Below are positions 16,681-24,528 of a stretch of DNA of 37,861 bases, piece by piece. Each line of letters opens with the position of its first letter. The first letter of the stretch is position 1. The position numbers and the translations under genes were made by a program. The notes beneath the pieces were generated by a model. It was not told the origin of the DNA and searched no databases. It saw only the letters and a list, made by a program, of their open reading frames with translations. The DNA is from Chloroflexota bacterium (GTDB taxonomy: Bacteria; Chloroflexota; Anaerolineae; Anaerolineales; Anaerolineaceae): the NCBI GenBank assembly GCA_029777225.1, contig JAKOSR010000197.1, positions 1 to 37,861 on the forward strand, given 5' to 3'.

Positions 16681-18071
16681 GGTAGCACCAATGGGATGTA
16701 AGCGGGAACCGGTGTTAAAAAGTATAACGTGGTCCAATCATGCCAGCCAACGTAGTTGGCATCATCGTACCCCAGGTCAATCCAATATCGGTCCGGCATG
16801 CCCCCTCCGGAATCCGCCACGATAGCCCGCCCATATCCGGGCACAAACACTGGCTGAAACGCCATCACGCCATACCAGGCGCTCGATACCGCGATAATCC
16901 CCTTCGTCAGGGCTAAACCCGAGCGTGTCTGGTCCCCGTAACTGAATTCTGCCGGATGGTACGAAGTCGCGTAGACCGTGATTTTCCGCCAGTACTCAAT
17001 CGTCTCCCCGTCCACCACTTCGGTCCGGATGACCACCTTGCTGCCGCGCCCAAGTACGCCGTCCACCGGGTCGCTGGCTTTCCAGGGTCCCTCGGTCAGG
17101 CTGCTTACTTCCACACCATCTTCCAGCCTTGCCCGCGTACGTGTGACCACGTACCCCAGTTGCCCGGGCACCAGCACCGAAACGGTGTCCAACTCTGCGT
17201 TAGGGTCTTCCTGGTAGCTGTTGGTATAGGCGGTTTCCTCCTTGGCCAGCATGATTTCTTCAACCACGCGTACCAGAGTCACCTGACCATCCTCCGGGAT
17301 GGGCTGGTCCTCGGCCGGCAAGGTGTAGTCAAGGTTCTGTGGTGGCAATCCGCCATCCCGCAACGCGCCAGCCACGCTCTCCGCGGCGCTTTCAAAGCTG
17401 ATGGTCGTCTCCCCGGTGCGCAGGGTGACGGTCCGCGCTTGCCTAAGCGCGAACGCACTTCCCTCGGTCAACCACGTATCTGCGGGTGCCGAAAGCACAT
17501 CACGTGGCTGCAAGGTGATGCCCTTTTCCTCCAGCGCCTCCGCCAGGGTCCGTGCCTGTGTGAATAACACCCGTTCCTGTCCGTTCACGTTCAGGCTGAT
17601 CCGCCGCGCGGGCACAAATTGCAGCACCACTGCCTCGCCCTTCCCCAGCGGAAGCGTGGGGTCGATTTCGGCGCCATTGATGAGCACCATGTCTTCCGGG
17701 AAAAGCGTGATGCCCTTCATCGCCAACAGGTTGGCCGGGATGACCTCGGTGCTATTGAACGTGATCGTCTCATCCGGCGTAAAAATTGTCACTGGGCGAG
17801 AGCGGTCAAGCCGGATGCTCTGTGGGAGGAACACGCCGAAACGCTCAGCGGAGGGCCAAACGTTATCCTCCGCCGCCAGTTCATACCCCACTTGCCGGAC
17901 AAGCCCCCGCGGCGTAAAGGCGATGGTGCGTATTTCGATAGGCTTGTCATCCACAACGAGGGTGTAGCTCCTCAGCAGCGAAAAATAAACCATGCTCGCC
18001 CCGCCGAGCACCATCGCGGCAGCCAGGCTTATTAATAGCCATTTAGAGTTCTTAATAGGCTTCTTTTTCAT
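16677..18071 (-). CDS. YabE/Rpf-like surface protein: DUF348 repeats, G5 and 3D domains
   Basis: This 464-residue exported protein has an N-terminal basic stretch and a membrane anchor or signal (about 11-32), then DUF348-type repeats around 35-75, 155-195 and 215-255. A G5 domain follows (about 265-345, with EEIMLAKEETAY and GQLGYVVTRTRA), then a 3D domain (about 365-435) holding ITVYATSYHP, RSGLALTKGIIAV and an aspartate pair, VADSGGGMPDRYWIDLGYDD. 3D domains act in peptidoglycan cleavage (MltA/Rpf/YabE), so a cell-wall lytic or remodelling role is likely. It is coupled to rsmA by ATGA. The start has no Shine-Dalgarno; a TATGAT box lies 14 bases upstream. Confidence 0.9.
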   Translation of the reverse strand: MKKKPIKNSKWLLISLAAAMVLGGASMVYFSLLRSYTLVVDDKPIEIRTIAFTPRGLVRQVGYELAAEDNVWPSAERFGVFLPQSIRLDRSRPVTIFTPDETITFNSTEVIPANLLAMKGITLFPEDMVLINGAEIDPTLPLGKGEAVVLQFVPARRISLNVNGQERVLFTQARTLAEALEEKGITLQPRDVLSAPADTWLTEGSAFALRQARTVTLRTGETTISFESAAESVAGALRDGGLPPQNLDYTLPAEDQPIPEDGQVTLVRVVEEIMLAKEETAYTNSYQEDPNAELDTVSVLVPGQLGYVVTRTRARLEDGVEVSSLTEGPWKASDPVDGVLGRGSKVVIRTEVVDGETIEYWRKITVYATSYHPAEFSYGDQTRSGLALTKGIIAVSSAWYGVMAFQPVFVPGYGRAIVADSGGGMPDRYWIDLGYDDANYVGWHDWTTLYFLTPVPAYIPLVLP

Positions 18072-18085
18072 GCGGGCTTAAATGT

Positions 18086-18091
18086 ATCATA
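18086..18091 (-). promoter_or_regulatory. Possible -10 box of the yabE-like/rsmA unit
   Basis: GGTATGAT reads on the minus strand, ending 14 bases before the start codon, which would leave a leader of about 7 bases with no Shine-Dalgarno. The 93-base gap to mfd holds no terminator that I can see. Confidence 0.38.
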
Positions 18092-18164
18092 CCCGGGCCG
18101 GCCACGAAAATCGGACGAAATGGACCCTGTCTCTTTTCCAGGCATCTGTCTTCCTCGAACGGTT

Positions 18165-21100
18165 TTAATCCGTTTGCTTTGTGGCCAGGTGTTTCAATAC
18201 CCCCAACAAGGTCAGTTTCCACTCCGCGCTTTCCGGGTTTACCTTCACCCAGTAAGCGTTTTTTCCTGCCCGCGCCAACGAACCAATATCCCTAAGCCCC
18301 CTGTCGGTCACTCCCTTGGGCAACGCGGGGTACGTGAGCACAATCTGGTTGCCCACCAACCCGATGGACTCCAATCCGACCGCTTCCCCCAATAGCTTCA
18401 CCTTCATCTGGTACAGCAAATCGCGCACGCTTTGAGGCAGCTCGCCAAACCGGTCTTCAAATTCGATTTCCGTGCGTAAAATTTCCTCGTCACTGCGCAG
18501 CGAGGATATCCTCCGGTACAGGGTCAGGCGCAGTTCCGCGTCCGGGATATAGCTGGTGGGTATCTCGCTCGAAAGCGGCAGTTCCACGTTCACCGCCAGG
18601 CTCGGTCCTTCCAGCCAGGGTGTTGTTTCCCCTAATTCGGGTTTCAGACCGGCATCCTCCCGTAGCCCCCTGACTGCCTGGTTCAACAAGCGCGTGTAAA
18701 GCTGGAAGCCCACCGCCGCGATGTACCCGGACTGCCGAGTGCCCAACAGGTCCCCGGCTCCACGCATTTCCAGGTCGCGCATGGCGATGGCATACCCCGC
18801 CCCCAGTTGGGAGTTGTCCGCCAGCACCTCCAGCCTTTCCTCACCCTCAGGTGTGGGCATCCTGCGCTTATCCCTGAACAGGTACGCGAAAGCCCTTTGC
18901 GCCCCGCGTCCCACCCGGCCACGCAGCTGGTAAAGCTGCGCCAACCCAAAGGTATCCGCCCGGTCCACGATGAGCGTATTAGCATTTGGAATGTCCAGCC
19001 CGGATTCGATAATCGAGGTGCACAAAAGCACGTCAAATTGCTGCGTCGTAAACGCGTGCATCACGTCTTCCAGTTGCTCTTCTGGCAATTGCCCGTGGGC
19101 GATGCCGATGCGGGCTTCCGGCACCAGAGTCTGCAGGTGGTTGTACATCGCGCCGATGCTCTGCACCCGGTTATGCACAAAAAAAACCTGCCCGCCCCGT
19201 TCCAGCTCCCGGACGATGGCTTCCCGCACCAGTTTCGGCTCGTACGGTCCCACGTGCGTGATGATGGGCAGGCGTTCCTCCGGTGGGGAGGTGATGTTGG
19301 AAATGTCCCTCACGCCGCTGAGCGCCATGTAAAGCGTTCGCGGGATGGGCGTCGCGGTCAGCGTCAGCACATCCACTTCCGAACGCAGCTTCTTAAGGTG
19401 TTCCTTGTGCGAAACACCAAAGCGTTGTTCCTCGTCGATGATAACCAGCCCCAGGTCCTTGAAAACTACGTCCTGGGAGATGAGCCGATGTGTGCCAATC
19501 AGGATGTCCACGTCCTTGCGTGCCAGGCGTTTGATGATTTCTGTCTGTTCCTTCTGGCTTCGGAAGCGCGAAAGCATTTCCACCTGCACCGGGAAAACCG
19601 ATAGCCTTTCCCGAAAAGTGTCAAAATGCTGTTGGGCTAAAACGGTCGTCGGCACCAACACCGCCACCTGCTTGCCATCCGAAACCGCCTTGAAGGCCGC
19701 CCGCAGCGCGATTTCCGTCTTGCCATAGCCCACATCGCCACACAGCAACCGGTCCATCGGCCGGTCAGATTCCATGTCCGCCTTCACCTGCTGGATGGCT
19801 TTCAGCTGGTCCGTGGTCTCAATGTAGGGAAACGAGGCTTCCAGTTCATGCTGCCAATCGCTGTCACCCGAAAACGCGAAACCCTTGGCCGTCTGCCGTT
19901 TGGCGTAAAGCTCCAGCAGGTCCGCCGCCACTTCCACCACGGCGTGTTTCACCTTGGATTTGGTCAGCGTCCATTCCGCGCCGCCCAGCCGGCTGGGGGA
20001 GGGCGCTGAGCTGTCCGGCCCAATATAGCGCGAGATGCGGTCCGCCTGGTGAATCGGAACATACAACAGGTCATTGTCCTTATACTGGATGGTCAGGTAT
20101 TCCCGCTGCACGTTGTCCAACACCGGATGATGCAGCCCAATGAACTGCCCGATGCCGTGGTCCACGTGCACCACCCAGTCCCCTGACTTCAGGTCGCCAA
20201 ATACGGCCTCCGGCGCTTCGGTCGTGATGAACGGCCGCCTGCGGGGTTGCGGCCGGCTCCAGCCAAACACCTCGCTGTCCGTCAACAGGTGCTGGTCTTT
20301 GCCTCCGCTGCCATGCAACACCCAACCTCCGGAGAGCGACCCCTCGATGAAGTGTTCCTCTTCCGGGCCGCCCCCATCGGCTCCGAGCTGGGATTCCTCC
20401 CAAAGCTGCCGCAACCGGGCTGCCTGCCGTGAAACCACCACCCAGGGTTGGCCTTCCTTTTGCAGCGTTTCAATGTGAAATTGGAATTCCTTCAGCCGCC
20501 CCGCGAAGCGAGGACCCGGGTCAAATACGGCCGCCAGGGCTGACCCCTCTTCGACGTTGGTGTGGCCCAGTTCCAACACCTGCCGGTCGTTGAAACTGTC
20601 TTCAATCTCAGACCATGTGACGTATGGCACGGGCGCGTCAGCGTCAAGATAGCCATCTGCGATGGCGTTCTCGCGGCGCTGCAGCGCTTCCTCTTCAAAA
20701 TTGTTGACCGCCGCGGAAATGAATTCCTCGCCGTCCAGCAAAATGAGCGCGGTTTCGGGAAGGTAATCCATCAAACTGGAGGGGTACCGGTACAGCGTCG
20801 GGAGGTCGAATTCATTCAAATCGATGGGCGATATGCCGGCTTTTTCCGCAATGGCCGGTACCGCTTCTGCCGCCGGCACCACCAGCGTTTTCTCCAGTTT
20901 GCCCTCTGTGCGCTGGGTGGCGGGGTCGAATTCACGCAGCGTATCCACTTCGTCGCCAAAGAACTCAAAGCGCACAGGCAATTTTTCTGACGGCGACCAG
21001 ACATCCAAAATTCCGCCCCTGCGTGAGAACTGGCCGGGTTGCACCACGATATTGCTATACTCGTACCCCAGCCCCACCCAGGCTTTGGTCATTTCCACAA

Positions 21101-21599
21101 GGTCCCTGCGTTCGTTCACGGTCACCCGTTGGGTAAGCCGTAAAAATTCCCTGCGTGGCAACGTGCGCGTCATGATAGCCCGCACCGGCGTCACAATTAC
21201 AGGCGGTATCGCCGGCCGGTTCACTCCCGGCAGCAGGTACTTGCTCAATTCCGCAAATACCATCAATCGGTCCCGCCGGGTGGATTCGGACCAGGGCAGC
21301 TTTTCGTAGAATAACGGGTTAGGTTCGGGAAAGTAGAGGTTATTATGCTCAGGTAGCCAGAAATTGAGCTCGTCAAACAGCCCCAGCGCCCGGTCTGCCC
21401 GGTTGGTCACCAGGATGATGGGTGCCTGCAAATCCAAATGCAGCGCAGCAAGCAGTGCCAGCCTGGCTGCGCGTGGCAGCCCCAGGCCTTTGCGGGCCTG
21501 TTTCGCGTGTTGCCCCTGTTCAAGCCCACTTAGCAGCGCCTGGTAGGCTGGCAGCCCGGCAATATGCTTGAGGATGGGATGCTTAACCGACTTCGCCAT
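18165..21599 (-). CDS. mfd: Transcription-repair coupling factor
   Basis: Mfd (1144 residues, normal length) removes RNA polymerase stalled at DNA lesions and recruits UvrA. Domains in order are a UvrB-homology N-terminus (to about 330), an RNA-polymerase-interaction CarD-like domain (GDWVVHVDHGIGQF at about 471), helicase motor 1 with Walker A GDVGYGKTE near 620, and the DEEQRFG box near 720. Motor 2 carries IESGLDIPNANT and QLRGRVGR near 886. The C-terminal TRCF domain (about 990-1130) has the ELRLTLYRRISSL block. The start overlaps the end of pth by 17 bases. Pth next to mfd is also the Bacillus order, so the pairing is old. Confidence 0.98.
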   Translation of the reverse strand: MAKSVKHPILKHIAGLPAYQALLSGLEQGQHAKQARKGLGLPRAARLALLAALHLDLQAPIILVTNRADRALGLFDELNFWLPEHNNLYFPEPNPLFYEKLPWSESTRRDRLMVFAELSKYLLPGVNRPAIPPVIVTPVRAIMTRTLPRREFLRLTQRVTVNERRDLVEMTKAWVGLGYEYSNIVVQPGQFSRRGGILDVWSPSEKLPVRFEFFGDEVDTLREFDPATQRTEGKLEKTLVVPAAEAVPAIAEKAGISPIDLNEFDLPTLYRYPSSLMDYLPETALILLDGEEFISAAVNNFEEEALQRRENAIADGYLDADAPVPYVTWSEIEDSFNDRQVLELGHTNVEEGSALAAVFDPGPRFAGRLKEFQFHIETLQKEGQPWVVVSRQAARLRQLWEESQLGADGGGPEEEHFIEGSLSGGWVLHGSGGKDQHLLTDSEVFGWSRPQPRRRPFITTEAPEAVFGDLKSGDWVVHVDHGIGQFIGLHHPVLDNVQREYLTIQYKDNDLLYVPIHQADRISRYIGPDSSAPSPSRLGGAEWTLTKSKVKHAVVEVAADLLELYAKRQTAKGFAFSGDSDWQHELEASFPYIETTDQLKAIQQVKADMESDRPMDRLLCGDVGYGKTEIALRAAFKAVSDGKQVAVLVPTTVLAQQHFDTFRERLSVFPVQVEMLSRFRSQKEQTEIIKRLARKDVDILIGTHRLISQDVVFKDLGLVIIDEEQRFGVSHKEHLKKLRSEVDVLTLTATPIPRTLYMALSGVRDISNITSPPEERLPIITHVGPYEPKLVREAIVRELERGGQVFFVHNRVQSIGAMYNHLQTLVPEARIGIAHGQLPEEQLEDVMHAFTTQQFDVLLCTSIIESGLDIPNANTLIVDRADTFGLAQLYQLRGRVGRGAQRAFAYLFRDKRRMPTPEGEERLEVLADNSQLGAGYAIAMRDLEMRGAGDLLGTRQSGYIAAVGFQLYTRLLNQAVRGLREDAGLKPELGETTPWLEGPSLAVNVELPLSSEIPTSYIPDAELRLTLYRRISSLRSDEEILRTEIEFEDRFGELPQSVRDLLYQMKVKLLGEAVGLESIGLVGNQIVLTYPALPKGVTDRGLRDIGSLARAGKNAYWVKVNPESAEWKLTLLGVLKHLATKQTD

Positions 21600-22170
21600 T
21601 GTACTTGTTCATGGCGGCTTCAATGCCGGCCCTGATGAAGGTCTCCGCCGCGTCAGCAGCCTGGTCCAACACCATCTTCTTCAGTTCAACTTCCTGGGCC
21701 TGGAAGGGCTGCAAAACATAATCCACGGGGTCCATCTGGCCCGGTGGCCGACCGATGCCCAGCCGCATGCGTGGGAATTCCTGTGTGCCAAGCCTGTTAA
21801 TAATGGAAGCCATCCCGCGTTGTCCGGATGAACCGCCTTGTGGGCGCAACCGCACGCTTCCCAGCGGCAGGTCCAGGTCATCATGCATCACCAGCAGGTT
21901 GCCCAGCGGCACCTTAAAATACCGGGTCAGCGGCCCCACCGAGTTCCCTGAGTCGTTCATGAAGGTGAGCGGTTTGGCCAGCACCACCAATTTTCCGTCC
22001 AGCCTGGTTTCAGCAATCATGGCCTTGAACTTCATACGCTTGAGGGTCACGTTCAGCCGGCCTGCCAGGTGTTCAATGGTCATGAATCCGAAATTATGGC
22101 GGGTATGCTTGTATTCCAGCCCCGGGTTTCCCAACCCTACGATTAAATAATTATCTTCGTTCAGTTCCAT
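21583..22170 (-). CDS. pth: Peptidyl-tRNA hydrolase
   Basis: Pth (195 residues) recycles peptidyl-tRNA dropped from ribosomes. It shows IVGLGNPGLEY (GNPG with N15), the catalytic His25 in HTRHNFGF, KPLTFMNDSG, the MHDDLDLPLG aspartates near 97-101, GGSSGQRGM and RLGIGRPPG. I place the start at the ATG at 22170, which has GGTGGA seven bases upstream; an alternative ATG at 22185 would add MVDIK with AGG directly abutting. The gene overlaps mfd by 17 bases. A TAAAAT box preceded by GT lies on the minus strand at 22206-22211. Confidence 0.96.
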   Translation of the reverse strand: MELNEDNYLIVGLGNPGLEYKHTRHNFGFMTIEHLAGRLNVTLKRMKFKAMIAETRLDGKLVVLAKPLTFMNDSGNSVGPLTRYFKVPLGNLLVMHDDLDLPLGSVRLRPQGGSSGQRGMASIINRLGTQEFPRMRLGIGRPPGQMDPVDYVLQPFQAQEVELKKMVLDQAADAAETFIRAGIEAAMNKYNGEVG

Positions 22171-22205
22171 TTTTATATCCACCATCCTGCGCTATGCAAT
22201 CTTTA

Positions 22206-22211
22206 ATTTTA
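22206..22211 (-). promoter_or_regulatory. Possible -10 box for pth-mfd
   Basis: GTGTTAAAAT reads on the minus strand 35 bases before the chosen pth start. The same ten bases form the box before the methyltransferase at 23683. No clear -35 is present. Confidence 0.35.
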
Positions 22212-22269
22212 ACACGAAACCCGCCCAATTCTCCAATCCCTGGCAGCCTATATTTCACCCATACAACGA

Positions 22270-22297
22270 AACAGGCTGCCCAACCGGGCAGCCTGTT
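22270..22297 (-). terminator. Perfect 12-bp stem terminator-like hairpin
   Basis: AACAGGCTGCCC and GGGCAGCCTGTT pair exactly across a four-base loop, 18 bases after the stop of the coiled-coil gene. On the minus strand it is followed by TCGTTGTAT, a weak T tract. It separates that gene from pth. Confidence 0.7.
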
Positions 22298-22314
22298 AAT
22301 TGAGGGATGTGAGT

Positions 22315-22995
22315 TTACATCAAGAACGGAACAACCATGCTGGAGTTCCGCACCCAATCCAACGCCCCGGAGAAGATTACCAACAGGGGGCACGCGATGC
22401 AGATACACAACACGAGCAGCACGATTAACACGATGGCCCAGGTCGGGAACTTGCCTTTCTTGGCCGGCTCACTGGCTTTAACGCCCGCGGGCGGCAGTCC
22501 GGTGCCCACCGGTTTGGCTTCCACGATGACGGGCTCTGCGGGTTTGGCCACAGGTTCAGCTTCTGGCGAGTAAATTTCGCTCGTCCACCGGTTTGCGTCC
22601 TCGCTCGCGGCGGGGGCAGGCGTGCCCCAACGGTCAGCTTCAACAGGTTCGGGTTCCTTCGCGGGTTCCGCGGGAACTTCCTTGCTCCAGCTTTCAGCCG
22701 AGGCCTGCATGAATTCGTCTTTTACTTCTACTACTTTTTCGGTTGTCGGTTCAACCACTTTGTTGACCGCTTGCCATCCGCCTTCCACGACCCCGGCGGC
22801 TTTTTCCTTCACGGCTTCAGCTTCCTGCGCGACTTCACTCACCTGCTCTTTGCCTTCTTCCACAAGGCCAGCGGCTTCCTCCTGGATTCCTTGGGTCTGT
22901 TCAGCGGCGTCATCCATCGCTTTCCAGGCATTATCAGCAGCTTGATTGAGGCTGTCATTGGCTTCTTCAGCAGCATGCTCTAAATTATCGTCCAT
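22315..22995 (-). CDS. Coiled-coil/amphipathic-repeat protein with C-terminal membrane segment
   Basis: This 226-residue protein of unknown function has three parts. Residues 1-95 are a highly charged helical stretch with irregular repeats (NQAADNAWKAMDDAAEQ, EEAAGLVEEGKEQVSE, EKAAGVVEGGWQAV), resembling amphipathic repeats of phasin or LEA-like proteins. Residues 95-185 are Pro/Ala/Glu-rich and probably disordered, with two DxNRW/DRWG-like motifs. Residues about 187-210 are a strongly hydrophobic helix containing CICIAC. A short tail (DWVRNSSMVVPFLM) follows. GGAAGG precedes the ATG. The orientation would be cytoplasmic N-terminus with a C-terminal anchor. I do not recognise an orthologue. 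Confidence 0.8.
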   Translation of the reverse strand: MDDNLEHAAEEANDSLNQAADNAWKAMDDAAEQTQGIQEEAAGLVEEGKEQVSEVAQEAEAVKEKAAGVVEGGWQAVNKVVEPTTEKVVEVKDEFMQASAESWSKEVPAEPAKEPEPVEADRWGTPAPAASEDANRWTSEIYSPEAEPVAKPAEPVIVEAKPVGTGLPPAGVKASEPAKKGKFPTWAIVLIVLLVLCICIACPLLVIFSGALDWVRNSSMVVPFLM

Positions 22996-23023
22996 GGATA
23001 CCTTCCTTTTTTGGCGTGGTGGC

Positions 23024-23053
23024 TTGATAACTGAAGTTATTATACAATATAGT
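23024..23053 (+). promoter_or_regulatory. Predicted promoter for mscL
   Basis: TTGATA and TATAGT are separated by 18 bases, 92 bases before the mscL ATG. On the other strand TATAAT at 23039-23044 could serve the coiled-coil gene, so the two divergent promoters would overlap. Confidence 0.45.
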
Positions 23054-23145
23054 CACCCTATGGTAGCTACTGGACAAGGTTGTAAAGGTTTTATGCCTGC
23101 CTGTCGAGTGGCCTCAACTTGTTTTATCTGTTATTGGAGGAATGC

Positions 23146-23601
23146 ATGAAAAAATTTTTAATGGAGTACAAGGATTTTATTTCGAAAGGTAATATGCTCG
23201 ATCTCGCCATTGGTGTAGTTATTGGCGGAGCCTTCGGCGAGATTGTTAACTCGCTGGTCAAAGATTTAATTATGCCCGCCGTCGGTTTGCTGTTGGGCAA
23301 GGTTGATTTCGCGAACCTTTACATCCAGCTGAACCGCTCTGCGGTGCCCCTGGCACCCCGCACACCCCTTGCTGCCGCGTTGGAGCAGGGTGCGGTTGTC
23401 CTGGCTTATGGAAGTTTTCTCAACGCCATCATCACCTTCCTGATTATCGCCCTGGCCATCTTCACGCTGATTAAAGCCATTCGCAGGCCCAAGGCCGAAG
23501 CAGCCCCGGCTGAACCCACCGAAAAGACTTGCCCCTTCTGCCAGACCGCCATCCCGGTCAAAGCCACCCGCTGCCCTCATTGCACCTCGCAGCTTGAGTA
23601 A
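23146..23601 (+). CDS. mscL: Large-conductance mechanosensitive channel with C-terminal zinc ribbon
   Basis: MscL (151 residues) opens under membrane tension to release solutes on osmotic downshock. The N-terminus MKKFLMEYKDFISKGNMLDLAIG is the family's (here split as EYKDF and LDLAIGVVIGGAFG). TM1 is about 17-45 and TM2 about 85-112, with a periplasmic loop at 52-80. A linker with PAEPTE then leads to CPFC-x10-CPHC (C129, C132, C143, C146), a zinc-ribbon-like motif in place of the usual C-terminal amphipathic bundle. GGAGG lies five bases before the ATG. A terminator follows. Confidence 0.96.
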   Translation: MKKFLMEYKDFISKGNMLDLAIGVVIGGAFGEIVNSLVKDLIMPAVGLLLGKVDFANLYIQLNRSAVPLAPRTPLAAALEQGAVVLAYGSFLNAIITFLIIALAIFTLIKAIRRPKAEAAPAEPTEKTCPFCQTAIPVKATRCPHCTSQLE

Positions 23602-23620
23602 TTTTGTCTTCTTTTTCATC

Positions 23621-23654
23621 CAGGAGCTGGCTTATGCTGGCTCCTGTTCTTTTA
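23621..23654 (+). terminator. Rho-independent terminator after mscL
   Basis: CAGGAGC pairs with GCTCCTG across a 12-base loop, and TTCTTTTA follows. It separates mscL from the methyltransferase promoter. Confidence 0.7.
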
Positions 23655-23669
23655 TCGTCCCCACCGTGT

Positions 23670-23675
23670 TAAAAT
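23670..23675 (+). promoter_or_regulatory. Predicted -10 box for the methyltransferase operon, probably leaderless
   Basis: TAAAAT ends 7 bases before the ATG, the same spacing as at rsmG. No Shine-Dalgarno is present. The terminator just upstream implies a promoter here. Confidence 0.5.
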
Positions 23676-23682
23676 CATCTCC

Positions 23683-24528
23683 ATGCATAGCCAGGTACAC
23701 CTCGCCGATAACCTTACCGTCCTCAACGCCCTCCAAAGCGCTTCCATCGACCTGGTTTACATCGACCCACCTTTCAATACCGGCAAAATTCAGGCGCGCC
23801 GCGAACTCAAAACCACGCGCGACTCCTCCGGTGACCGTGTTGGTTTCGGCAGCCACACGTATAAAACAGAAGTCCTTGGCACGCGTGACTACCGGGACCA
23901 ATTTGACGACTACCTCGCTTTCCTCGAGCCGCGCCTGCGCGAAGCCCATCGTATGCTCAAGCCAACCGGTTCCCTGTATTTCCACATCGACTACCGTGAA
24001 GCCCACTACTGCAAGCTGCTCCTGGACGAAATCTTTGGCCGCGAGAACTTCCTGAATGAAATTATCTGGGCATACGACTTCGGCGGGCGCGCCCGGGACC
24101 GCTGGCCGGCCAAGCATGATACGATTTTCTTCTACGCCAGGCAGGCCGGCTCTCACATCTTCAATCGCGACGCGATTGACCGTATCCCCTACATGGCCCC
24201 CGGCCTGGTAGGGCGTGAAAAGGCCGAGCGCGGTAAACTGCCCACCGATACCTGGTGGCACACCATCGTGGGCACCAACAGCCGCGAAAAAACCGGTTAC
24301 CCTACCCAAAAACCTGTGGCCATCCTGGAGCGTATTCTCAAAGCCTCCACCAATCCGGGCGATTGGGTGCTGGATTTCTTCGCGGGCAGCGGCACCACCG
24401 GCCAGGCCTGCCTCAATCTCGAGAGAAACTTCATCCTGGTGGATAACAACCCCCAGGCCTTCCAGGTGATGAAAAAGCGCTTTGCCAACAACCCCGCCAT
24501 CGATTGGTTTGAGGAACAACAGCCATGA
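23683..24528 (+). CDS. Orphan site-specific DNA methyltransferase (N4-cytosine/N6-adenine, beta type)
   Basis: A 281-residue SAM-dependent DNA methyltransferase. The catalytic DPPFNTG (residues 28-34) precedes the SAM-binding LDFFAGSGTTGQA (about 230-242), with a target-recognition region between them, which is the beta-class order. YPTQKPVAILERI and LVDNNPQAF are further family motifs. DPPF suggests an N6-adenine or N4-cytosine enzyme. No restriction endonuclease is adjacent, so it behaves as an orphan. It starts at an ATG without Shine-Dalgarno after a TAAAAT box, and its stop overlaps the next start as ATGA. The target sequence cannot be read off. Confidence 0.92.
   Translation: MHSQVHLADNLTVLNALQSASIDLVYIDPPFNTGKIQARRELKTTRDSSGDRVGFGSHTYKTEVLGTRDYRDQFDDYLAFLEPRLREAHRMLKPTGSLYFHIDYREAHYCKLLLDEIFGRENFLNEIIWAYDFGGRARDRWPAKHDTIFFYARQAGSHIFNRDAIDRIPYMAPGLVGREKAERGKLPTDTWWHTIVGTNSREKTGYPTQKPVAILERILKASTNPGDWVLDFFAGSGTTGQACLNLERNFILVDNNPQAFQVMKKRFANNPAIDWFEEQQP

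Noticed and set aside
23632..24519. 295-codon minus-strand frame over the DNA methyltransferase
   Set aside because: The plus strand has DPPF and FAGSGTTG motifs; the reverse frame is a shadow.
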